Origin: Anaerolineales bacterium UBA6131 | GTDB taxonomy: Bacteria > Chloroflexota > Anaerolineae > UBA2200 | Reading direction: 5' to 3' | Length of the DNA stretch: 12,390 bases | NCBI GenBank assembly: GCA_002435875.1 | Contig: DIVN01000151.1 | Location: forward strand, 1-12,390 | In this document: positions 6,449 through 12,390 of the stretch, one piece after another | Layout of the letters: each line of letters begins with the position of its first letter | Numbering within the stretch: position 1 is the first letter of the stretch | Translations under genes and position numbers: made by a program | Notes under the pieces: model-generated | What the model was told of the DNA's origin: nothing | What the model saw: only the letters and a program-made list of their open reading frames with translations | Databases searched by the model: none

Positions 6449-7875
6449 ATCATGCGCGCCCTGTCCGCATTCTCTCCAGATGGCCTCACCTTGACTAGCG
6501 CAAGCGCAGAGAGCAGAAACAGCACCCCGTAAATGCCAAAGATGACCAGGTAGCCTAGTCCTCTTTGGTGCGAGTTGAAAAAGTCTGCCAGTGGCCCGCC
6601 AATTCCAGCGCCAATGATGCCCGCTCCGGCACCTGCAAGGTTGGAGATGCCAAGATATAGGCCGGCATCCGCGCTCGGGGCCAGGTCTACCCCGAGCGCC
6701 CAGTTCACGGTCAAGAATGTCCCAGTGGCCAGTCCGAGCAACGCGGCGGCCACTGTCACCAGCGCCATCTCGTGGGCCATCAGGAGAAAACAGGTACCCC
6801 CGGCCGCCAGAACGCCTGAGAGGCCGACAAGCGTCCTGCGGTCAATCGTGTCGCACAGCCAGACACTCGACAGGGCCGAGACAAGCGTGCACGTACCCAC
6901 TGTGGCCATTAGCCTGCCCGTCGCACTAGGGACATCGGAGATGGCCAGGACATCTTGAAGGTAGTACTGTGCAAAGCTCTGAATTGAGCCCACGGCTGTA
7001 AGGTAGAGGAGGCGGTTGACTACCCACCATGTGAACGCGGTCTGTCGGCGCGCCACTTGACCAATGCCAGCCCTCACAGCGCACCAGACTCCAAGTACTA
7101 CTGCCCCTGCCATCGCCAGCAAACCCGAAAGGCCTACCAGAACGTGATGCCAGCCTGTGTTCTTGTGCCAAACCTGCGTGACCGCGCCCGCCAGACCACC
7201 GAACAGCATCGTCACGCTGACGAAAGCCACAGCGAGCATCAAGACACGGGTAGCGGCCGGACGGAGCGGCTCGACATGAGGCATCCTTCGAGGCTCTTCA
7301 TGCACGGTCATCACGGTGATCACCATAGTGACAGCAAGAATGGCCATCAAACCCAGAATGGCAAGCCGGACGTTACCCACACCGATCACTGGGCCGATGC
7401 TGAATCCAATCACGATAATCGGTAGCAGCTCCATAAGAGCTTTAGCTGCCGATGCCCGGCCACGGCGCTCAAGTGGGAACAGATCGGGAATGATACCCTG
7501 TAAAGCACCATGGGCCACATTTGCAGAGAACTGCAGAAGCAACACCGCGATGAAGAGCTGCCAGTAGTTCCGCGCCAGGCCAACGAGGGCCAGACAGGCC
7601 ACGCTCAGCAGTGTTCCTGCCAGGATGAATGGTCTGCGACGTCCCCAGCGCGAGCTACTGCGATCGCTTATGAGCCCGGCAAAGGGTTGTACAACGATCG
7701 CCAACACAAGTCCGGCAGCGCGCAGCAGCCCCAGATAAGTACCTTTCGACGTCTCAGCCACATAACGTGCGACCAGGTAGGGAAGAATGATGGGGGTCAG
7801 GCTTCCACTGACCATGTTCAGGCCAAGCCAGTGGATATTGCGGGTCAAGTACTCATACCACGGAGTGCGCTTCAC
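6445..7875 (-). CDS. MFS transporter (sugar/GPH-like)
   Basis: A 476-residue inner-membrane secondary transporter of the major facilitator superfamily with about twelve hydrophobic helices. The diagnostic loop 2-3 motif is clear: GLISDRSSSRWGRRRPFI at about 67-84, of the kind seen in glycoside/sucrose-type MFS carriers, so a sugar or other small polar solute is a reasonable guess, but the substrate is not readable. The central loop (VHEEPRRMPHVEPLRP) separates the two six-helix halves. GTG 7875 is preferred because GGAG (7886-7883) lies 7 bases upstream; the adjacent TTG 7878 would leave only 4. It is 112 nt downstream of the solute-binding-protein gene, with no clear promoter between and only a weak 6-bp inverted repeat (7914-7919/7930-7935). 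It may therefore be the last gene of the secG cluster. Confidence 0.9.
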   Translation of the reverse strand: MKRTPWYEYLTRNIHWLGLNMVSGSLTPIILPYLVARYVAETSKGTYLGLLRAAGLVLAIVVQPFAGLISDRSSSRWGRRRPFILAGTLLSVACLALVGLARNYWQLFIAVLLLQFSANVAHGALQGIIPDLFPLERRGRASAAKALMELLPIIVIGFSIGPVIGVGNVRLAILGLMAILAVTMVITVMTVHEEPRRMPHVEPLRPAATRVLMLAVAFVSVTMLFGGLAGAVTQVWHKNTGWHHVLVGLSGLLAMAGAVVLGVWCAVRAGIGQVARRQTAFTWWVVNRLLYLTAVGSIQSFAQYYLQDVLAISDVPSATGRLMATVGTCTLVSALSSVWLCDTIDRRTLVGLSGVLAAGGTCFLLMAHEMALVTVAAALLGLATGTFLTVNWALGVDLAPSADAGLYLGISNLAGAGAGIIGAGIGGPLADFFNSHQRGLGYLVIFGIYGVLFLLSALALVKVRPSGENADRARMI

Positions 7876-7987
7876 CAAGATGCTCCAGCGAAGGGAAGAT
7901 CTCGCGCCAACAGGGCTGAGTCCACTCCGTCAGCCGTGACTACAGCGTTCGGTCGCGCTCGCCGAGAGTACTAGCGTCGTCGTGGCC

Positions 7988-9628
7988 CTACGGCACCGAA
8001 ACGGCTTCGCTAGCAAGGACCCTGCGACTGGCGATGTACCATTGGGCAACGGTGCGAAATCGATCAGAAGGCTGCCACAGTGGGGCGATCTGCACGTCCT
8101 TCACACGTCGATCTACAGCGTAGCTATACACCGGATGGTAGATGGGAAGCACAGGTACATCTTCAGCCAAGATACTTTGCAGTTGGCGATAGAGCTGGGC
8201 ACGGCCGTCGGGATCTGTTGTCCGACGAGCTTCCTCAAGCAAGAGATCAACATCTTCCCTCTGGTAACCCGTGTAGTTCTGCCCTGCCCCCTGCACCTGT
8301 GTTGAATGCCACAGAGGATATGGATCAGGATCAGTGGGCAACTCTTGCCAGTCGTAGAACAGCGCGTCATAGTTATTTGGCACTAGAAAGTCCCGCACAA
8401 TACCCGAGACGCCTGCCGTCTGTGGAATGGCACGAATACCCACCTCTGCCCACTGCCGAGTTAACTCATTGATCACCTGGACGCGCGCCGTGTCATCGTT
8501 CGTCAACAGGGCGAATTGTAGAGGCACGCCCCCTTTCTCACGCACGCCATCGCCATCTTCATCGTTCCAACCCGCCTGCTCCAAGAGTTGCATGGCCAGA
8601 TCTGTATCATACGGTAGGGAGATACGGGACTCATACGCCCAGGAGAAAGAAGGGACGAAGCTATTGGCCAATACCGCCTGGCTGTCAAAGATCAGGTCGA
8701 TGATCTTATGCCGGTCCAATGCGTAAAGCAGGGCCTGTCGCACCTCACGTTGTTGGAAGATCGGCCGTTGCAGATTGAGAAAGACCAGACCATAGCTTGC
8801 CAACGGCGCAGAATAGACCTGAACATCCTGTCGCTGCAGGATCTCACTTAGTGCATTGACAGGAACCCGTGTTATGCCATGAACTTCGCCACGTCGGTAC
8901 GCCGCCACGACACTGGCATCATCGGCAAAGAAGCGCAGCTCCAAACGTTCCAAGTACGGCCGGCCACGGAAATAGCGCGGGTTCGCCATTAGAGCGGCGT
9001 GGTGAGCCGTTATCTCCTGCACTTGGAACGGCCCTGTGCCAACTGGTTGCAAGTTGAACGCGTGGGTGCTCAAGTCTTCTGCAGGAGTGCCTTGCAAGAC
9101 GTGTGCCGGCAACAGTCCTATTGTGGTGTAATGGAGGAAGGGGGAGAACGGCTCGCTCAGGGTGAACTGGATGGTATATGTATCATTGCGTTCAACCTTG
9201 ACGGTACGCCAAAGGTTGCTCAGCTGAGATTGCCCTTCGAAATCCGGTGAGCGGAGGAGCTCCAATGTGAAGAGCACATCGTCTGCAGTGAATGGTGCGC
9301 CATCGTGCCAGAACACATCGTGGCGCAAGTGGAAGGTATAGCTCAGGTTGTCTGCCGAAACCTCCCAGGTCTCTGCGAGGTGTGGCAAGATATGCCCGTT
9401 CTCATCAGCCTGGGTCAAGCCATCGAATACGAGCGCTACGAGGTCCCGATCGACATCATTGTAGGCACTGAGCAGGGGGTTGACGTGGCGCGGGTATCCT
9501 GCGACGCCCTCGACGTACTCGCTACCATAGTCCTGTACTGACACTGTAGTGCCCTGCAAGGCCGCGTAGCCCGTTAACGTGAGGATCAGAGCCACAGCCA
9601 GCAGGGCAATAATTGCTTGCCAGCGCAT
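7988..9628 (-). CDS. Family 5 extracellular solute-binding protein (DppA/OppA/NikA-like)
   Basis: This is the substrate-capturing component of a peptide/nickel/opine-type ABC importer (SBP_bac_5). From ATG 9628 it has 546 residues, normal for the family. A single hydrophobic segment at about 5-25 would anchor or export it. There is no lipobox cysteine, so it is not a standard lipoprotein. Family signatures follow in order: NPLLSAYNDVDRDLVALVFDGL, the LAETWEVSADNLSYTFHLR segment with FWHDGAPFTADDV (about 106-118), VGTGPF (about 196-201), VRQALLYALDR (about 296-306), and a DEDGDG turn at 356-361 that is common in this family and may bind calcium. It lies 24 nt downstream of secG and was probably co-transcribed with it. 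No permease or ATPase genes for such a system are in the window, so it is an orphan here. GTG 9634 is an alternative start with AGGT upstream. Confidence 0.93.
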   Translation of the reverse strand: MRWQAIIALLAVALILTLTGYAALQGTTVSVQDYGSEYVEGVAGYPRHVNPLLSAYNDVDRDLVALVFDGLTQADENGHILPHLAETWEVSADNLSYTFHLRHDVFWHDGAPFTADDVLFTLELLRSPDFEGQSQLSNLWRTVKVERNDTYTIQFTLSEPFSPFLHYTTIGLLPAHVLQGTPAEDLSTHAFNLQPVGTGPFQVQEITAHHAALMANPRYFRGRPYLERLELRFFADDASVVAAYRRGEVHGITRVPVNALSEILQRQDVQVYSAPLASYGLVFLNLQRPIFQQREVRQALLYALDRHKIIDLIFDSQAVLANSFVPSFSWAYESRISLPYDTDLAMQLLEQAGWNDEDGDGVREKGGVPLQFALLTNDDTARVQVINELTRQWAEVGIRAIPQTAGVSGIVRDFLVPNNYDALFYDWQELPTDPDPYPLWHSTQVQGAGQNYTGYQREDVDLLLEEARRTTDPDGRAQLYRQLQSILAEDVPVLPIYHPVYSYAVDRRVKDVQIAPLWQPSDRFRTVAQWYIASRRVLASEAVSVP

Positions 9629-9652
9629 CAGCACGCCGCGCGGACCTGCACC

Positions 9653-9874
9653 CTAGGCCTGAAAGATGACACCTAGGAGCGAGAAGACGAAAAAGACCAG
9701 AATCACACCAACGGTAACGTTGAATAGAGTCTTCTCAAAGCCGCGGCGGGTTTTGTAGACCCCGCTCTCGCCACCAAACATGCGACTCAGGCCGCCACCC
9801 TTACTCTGCAAGACAACCAAAGCAATCAGCGCCACAGACAGGATGATCTGGACGATACTGAGATAAGTAGCCAA
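9653..9874 (-). CDS. secG: Preprotein translocase subunit SecG
   Basis: The small subunit of the SecYEG channel, which assists protein export across the cytoplasmic membrane. At 73 residues it has the right size and layout: an N-terminal helix (about 5-21), the conserved cytoplasmic loop QSKGGGLSRMFGG (about 23-35) with the family's GGG and FGG signatures, then a second helix (about 53-71). The start is TTG 9874, supported by AAGGAAGGAG (9891-9882) seven bases upstream and a strong promoter just before that. Unlike in many genomes the neighbours are not triosephosphate isomerase or rnr but a solute-binding protein, which itself needs Sec export. Confidence 0.95.
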   Translation of the reverse strand: MATYLSIVQIILSVALIALVVLQSKGGGLSRMFGGESGVYKTRRGFEKTLFNVTVGVILVFFVFSLLGVIFQA

Positions 9875-9881
9875 GTACGGA

Positions 9882-9891
9882 CTCCTTCCTT
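9882..9891 (-). promoter_or_regulatory. Ribosome binding site of secG
   Basis: AAGGAAGGAG on the minus strand, 7 bases before the TTG start. It decides the TTG start of secG. Confidence 0.85.
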
Positions 9892-9906
9892 GAGCAAAGT
9901 GCAGCC

Positions 9907-9915
9907 ATTATAGCA
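9907..9915 (-). promoter_or_regulatory. Extended -10 promoter of the secG cluster
   Basis: The minus strand reads TGCTATAAT: TG-N and a perfect TATAAT. The -35 region is only T-rich (TTTTTG, 17 nt upstream). Transcription would start near 9900, just before the ribosome binding site. Confidence 0.75.
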
Positions 9916-9954
9916 CAGTTCGCGGCAGGCAAAAATGCTTGCGCCTCCCCATCT

Positions 9955-9983
9955 TTGACTTTTGTCTTGGGCTGAGTGAAAAT
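9955..9983 (+). promoter_or_regulatory. Promoter of the amidohydrolase operon, possibly giving a leaderless transcript
   Basis: TTGACT (9955-9960, 5 of 6), 17-nt spacer, GAAAAT (9978-9983, 4 of 6). The start of transcription would fall near 9990, only about 3 nt before the ATG at 9993. No ribosome binding site is visible before that ATG, which fits a leaderless mRNA. Prediction only. Confidence 0.45.
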
Positions 9984-9992
9984 GGCTCTGTT

Positions 9993-10829
9993 ATGGTCAT
10001 CGACTGTCACACCCACATTTTTTCCCCCGAGATGATCGCGCAGCGAGAAGAATTCCTTGGACGCGATCGTTGGTTTGGCCTGCTTTATGCCAATCAAAGA
10101 TCCCGAATGGCAACAGCAGAGGAGCTCATCGCGGAGATGGACCAGGCCGGGATAGCCAAAGCCGTAACCTTCAACTTTGCGTGGACCGACCCGGGGCTGT
10201 GTGCTGCAGGCAATGACTACATCCTGGATGCAGTGTCTTGCTGGCCTGACCGTCTGGTTGGGTTTGCGTTGGTCAACCCCACAACACGCGGGGCAAGCGC
10301 TGAGCTCGAACGTTGCTTGAGCGCAGGGTTGCACGGTCTTGGTGAGTTGATGCCAGACGGACAGGGGTATTCGTTTGATGATCCGGCGCTCGACCGCATC
10401 GTCGATTGCGCGTCTGAGCACCAAGCACCGGTGTTGATTCATGCTGGCGAGCCAGTTGGGCATAGTTACGCGGGCAAGAGCAATTGCACGCTGCAGCCCT
10501 TCTATCACCTGGCACGTCGTCATCCTCAGGCACGCTTTGTTGCCGCACACTGGGGCGGGGGGCTGATCTTTTACGAGTTGATGCCCGAGGTACGGGCGAC
10601 GTTGCAGAACGTCTACTACGACACAGCAGCCTCTCCACTCCTCTACCAGGACAACATCTGGACCATTGCTGCCCAAATTGCCGCGTCCAAAGTGCTCTTT
10701 GCCACGGACTGGCCACTGCTGTCCACAGCACCTTTCGTGGAGCGCGTGCGAAACGCGGGTCTGACGGCTGAGGCCCGCGACGGTATCTTGAGCGGGAATG
10801 CTGCCCGATTGCTGGGTATGGAGGAGTGA
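9993..10829 (+). CDS. Amidohydrolase family protein (amidohydrolase_2 type)
   Basis: A 278-residue metal-dependent TIM-barrel hydrolase or decarboxylase of the amidohydrolase_2 group (ACMSD-like relatives). From ATG 9993 the family metal ligands are in order: HTH in MVIDCHTHIF (His6, His8), His150 in VLIHAGEP, His186 in VAAHWGGG, and Asp239 in LFATDWP. The length fits the family. I reject the longer open frame from 9939, because it runs through the promoter and adds residues that do not fit the usual MxIDxHxH beginning. The substrate cannot be told from the sequence. It starts a probable operon: thpR follows after 7 bases, its ribosome binding site overlapping the end of this gene. Confidence 0.9.
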   Translation: MVIDCHTHIFSPEMIAQREEFLGRDRWFGLLYANQRSRMATAEELIAEMDQAGIAKAVTFNFAWTDPGLCAAGNDYILDAVSCWPDRLVGFALVNPTTRGASAELERCLSAGLHGLGELMPDGQGYSFDDPALDRIVDCASEHQAPVLIHAGEPVGHSYAGKSNCTLQPFYHLARRHPQARFVAAHWGGGLIFYELMPEVRATLQNVYYDTAASPLLYQDNIWTIAAQIAASKVLFATDWPLLSTAPFVERVRNAGLTAEARDGILSGNAARLLGMEE

Positions 10830-10836
10830 TCACAAG

Positions 10837-11433
10837 ATGGAGCAAGTCCGCAGCTTCGTAGCCATAGAACTGCAGCCCACGCTCGTCGACGCACTGAAGC
10901 GTATCCAGATGCAGCTGAAAAGGCAGCGAAGCGCCAATGCTGTACGTTGGGTAACTCCCGATTCCACCCACCTGACGCTCCCGTTCTTGGGAGACGTATC
11001 GAGTGATCGACTGGCTAGCATTGGCGATGCCATACGTCAGGGCTGCAAGGGCCACGCCCCCTTCCGCATCCATCTGTCGGCACTCGGATGCTTCCCTAGC
11101 CCCCACCGCGCGCGCGTGCTCTGGGTTGGCCTGGAGGGCGACACCGCCAAGCTTGGTCTGCTTCAGCAGGATATCGTATCGCGTCTGCAACAGATCGGCT
11201 TTGCGCCAGAGTCCCGACCCTTCCAGCCACACCTGACCCCGGGCAGAGTGAAGGACTCGGCCCGCCCCGAGGAGCGCCTGGAAATGGCTACCTCGGCACA
11301 GCACATAAAGTTCCCGCCTGCCGAGATGACTGTACATGAGGTTGCCTTGATGCGCAGCAAACTCACACCGAGCGGGGCCGTGTATTCACAACTGGCCGCT
11401 ATTGCTCTCAGTCAAGCCGAGCCCCTCAGGTGA
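10837..11433 (+). CDS. thpR: RNA 2',3'-cyclic phosphodiesterase (2H superfamily, ThpR/LigT)
   Basis: A soluble 198-residue enzyme of the 2H phosphoesterase superfamily, which opens 2',3'-cyclic phosphate ends of RNA (older name: 2'-5' RNA ligase). Both catalytic HxT motifs are present: HLTLPFLGDV at about 45-54 (His45, Thr47) and PHLTPGRVK at about 131-139 (His132, Thr134). The N-terminal RSFVAIEL strand is also typical. ATG 10837 is preferred, with GGAGGAG at 10820-10826 upstream, inside the end of the amidohydrolase gene. The second motif has Pro instead of the more common Leu after HLT, which is unlikely to affect the histidine or threonine. It is probably co-transcribed with both neighbours; a shared RNA-processing role is not evident. 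Confidence 0.92.
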   Translation: MEQVRSFVAIELQPTLVDALKRIQMQLKRQRSANAVRWVTPDSTHLTLPFLGDVSSDRLASIGDAIRQGCKGHAPFRIHLSALGCFPSPHRARVLWVGLEGDTAKLGLLQQDIVSRLQQIGFAPESRPFQPHLTPGRVKDSARPEERLEMATSAQHIKFPPAEMTVHEVALMRSKLTPSGAVYSQLAAIALSQAEPLR

Positions 11434-11471
11434 GGCTGGTGGCGGAGCACGACGGGTACTAGGAGGACACA

Positions 11472-12113
11472 GTGTACTTTGAGGACCGACGGCACGCCGG
11501 GCGGTTGTTGGCTGCTGCCTTGGGCTTCCTGCGGGGCGAACAGCAACTTCTCGTGCTCGGCATACCTCGCGGGGGAATTGTGGTTGCTGCTGAGATAGCC
11601 AAAGCTCTGCATGCCCCCCTTGATGTGTACATTGTGCGCAAGATCGGAGCGCCTTATAACCCAGAGATGGCTATCGGTGCGGTGGCCAGCGATGGGACCG
11701 TCGTCCTAGACCAGCCGCTCATCGCCCACCTGAACATACCCGCAGAATACGTGCACCAGGAGACCGAACGCCAGCGTAAGGAGATCGAGAGGCGGTCGAA
11801 AGCGTACCGCGGAACACGAGAGGAACAGCCGATCACCGGCAAGGCCGTTGTGCTCATCGACGACGGGGTGGCTACCGGGTCGACGGTGTTGGCCGCATTG
11901 CGCGCCATCCGCCAGAAGTCCCCTGCGAGGCTAGTCCTCGCGGTTCCGGTCGGGCCGCCGGAGTCCATCCGAGAACTGTCGAAGGAAGCGGACCAAGTGA
12001 TCTGCCTTGAAACTCCTGAATCATTCTGGGCTGTCGGTGCCTACTATGCCGTCTTCGATCAGACATCTGATGCCGAAGTGATCATGCTCCTGGACGAGTC
12101 CGCCCAGCAATAG
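11472..12113 (+). CDS. Phosphoribosyltransferase domain protein
   Basis: A 213-residue type I phosphoribosyltransferase-fold protein. The PRPP-binding signature VLIDDGVATGSTV is complete at 127-139, with both acidic residues. An N-terminal LGIPRGGIVVAAEIA (about 29-43) and VRKIGAPYNPEMAIGAV (about 55-71) match the group of stand-alone, uncharacterised phosphoribosyltransferases that end in PESFWAVGAYYAVFDQ, also seen here (about 182-197). It does not look like a known purine or pyrimidine salvage enzyme, so the acceptor base is unknown. The GTG start at 11472 is set by a perfect AGGAGG (11461-11466) five bases upstream. It lies 38 bases after thpR on the same strand and likely ends the amidohydrolase operon. 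No clear terminator is visible in the 94 bases after it. Confidence 0.9.
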   Translation: MYFEDRRHAGRLLAAALGFLRGEQQLLVLGIPRGGIVVAAEIAKALHAPLDVYIVRKIGAPYNPEMAIGAVASDGTVVLDQPLIAHLNIPAEYVHQETERQRKEIERRSKAYRGTREEQPITGKAVVLIDDGVATGSTVLAALRAIRQKSPARLVLAVPVGPPESIRELSKEADQVICLETPESFWAVGAYYAVFDQTSDAEVIMLLDESAQQ

Positions 12114-12207
12114 CGTGACGTCGCCTGTCGACACCCAGCTTCGACTGCCTCAGGGCAACGCAATTACGACAGACGGGCGCTGCCAATACCGTCAGACACC
12201 CATCGGC

Positions 12208-12390
12208 CTAGATCGATGGATCCACTCGCTGCGAGCAGTCTTCCTCGTCATTAAGCTGCAATTCCAGATCTTGTTCGTCTTCAGCAGGCTGTGGTGACTC
12301 AAGCAAGGCTAGCGCAGGCTCAGCGGGCTGGACAGGCGCCCCATCGTCGGAGATAGGCTGCCCCTCGACGGCGGCAGGTACTTGGCGGGG
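12208..12390 (-). CDS. Acidic, proline-rich C-terminus of a protein truncated by the window edge
   Basis: On the minus strand a frame is open from the last base of the window to TAG at 12208-12210, giving 60 residues. The composition is that of a disordered acidic tail: Pro, Ala and Glu rich, with QPAE occurring twice and an acidic block (EDEQDLELQLNDEEDC) near the end. This is more protein-like than the competing plus-strand frame at 12115-12297, which lacks a ribosome binding site. It could be the tail of many proteins (for example a chromosome-segregation or ribosomal-type protein); the family cannot be told from this part. Confidence 0.6.
   Translation of the reverse strand, partial: PRQVPAAVEGQPISDDGAPVQPAEPALALLESPQPAEDEQDLELQLNDEEDCSQRVDPSI

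Noticed and set aside
9801..10676. Minus-strand open frame (291 codons) across secG's start and the amidohydrolase
   Set aside because: It overlaps two real genes and two promoters, and the product looks like random out-of-frame protein rich in Cys, Arg and Pro.
10273..11337. Long minus-strand open frame (354 codons) opposite the amidohydrolase and thpR genes
   Set aside because: It is antisense to two genes with intact catalytic motifs, and its product is rich in Arg, Cys and Ser with no recognisable domain: a shadow of GC-rich coding DNA.
12115..12297. Plus-strand 60-codon frame after the phosphoribosyltransferase
   Set aside because: No ribosome binding site and no recognisable motif; the minus-strand frame over the same bases looks more like protein.
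1..12390. CRISPR array, insertion sequence, prophage or integrase site, including at the tRNA
   Set aside because: No regularly spaced repeats, no transposase or integrase genes, and no repeat of the tRNA 3' end were seen elsewhere in the window.

Overview
The window is bacterial chromosomal DNA, moderately GC-rich by eye, with short gaps, tightly packed genes and frequent GTG/TTG starts. The mix of genes (a MalK-type ATPase, a membrane-anchored family 5 solute-binding protein beside secG, a long ketopantoate-reductase-like protein, a large methylase-like protein with a zinc ribbon) fits a Chloroflexota (Anaerolineae-like) genome. That placement is inference from gene style; there is no rRNA or other phylogenetic marker here. 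I see no phage, transposon, CRISPR array or clear genomic island.

Layout from left to right. (1) The C-terminal part of a sugar-type ABC transporter ATPase (+) ends in a strong intrinsic terminator. (2) Two minus-strand genes follow: a MATE efflux transporter, and upstream of it a 789-residue protein that resembles a DNA methyltransferase but has altered catalytic motifs, plus a zinc ribbon and a long C-terminal region. A near-perfect 29-nt palindrome lies between them. (3) Divergently on the plus strand are a ketopantoate-reductase-family protein (TTG start with a strong ribosome binding site) and an overlapping 177-residue protein of unknown function. (4) A minus-strand tRNA-Leu(CAG) has its own promoter and terminator. 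(5) A minus-strand cluster runs secG, then a peptide/nickel-type solute-binding protein, then an MFS transporter. (6) Divergently on the plus strand are an amidohydrolase, an RNA 2',3'-cyclic phosphodiesterase (thpR) and a phosphoribosyltransferase, probably one operon. (7) The last 183 bases hold the acidic, proline-rich C-terminus of a further minus-strand gene that is cut by the window edge.

The regulatory layer is readable. Three minus-strand genes have extended -10 promoters of the type TGNTAYRAT or a close variant. Two other plus-strand genes and the tRNA have -35/-10 pairs spaced 17 nt apart. In two places a promoter element of one gene contains the stop codon of the gene before it. 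Most of the window is ordinary housekeeping and transport content. The feature most worth following up is the methylase-like protein at 2106-4475: its domain order is clear, but its SAM-binding and catalytic motifs look degenerate, so it may have a non-methylating role.
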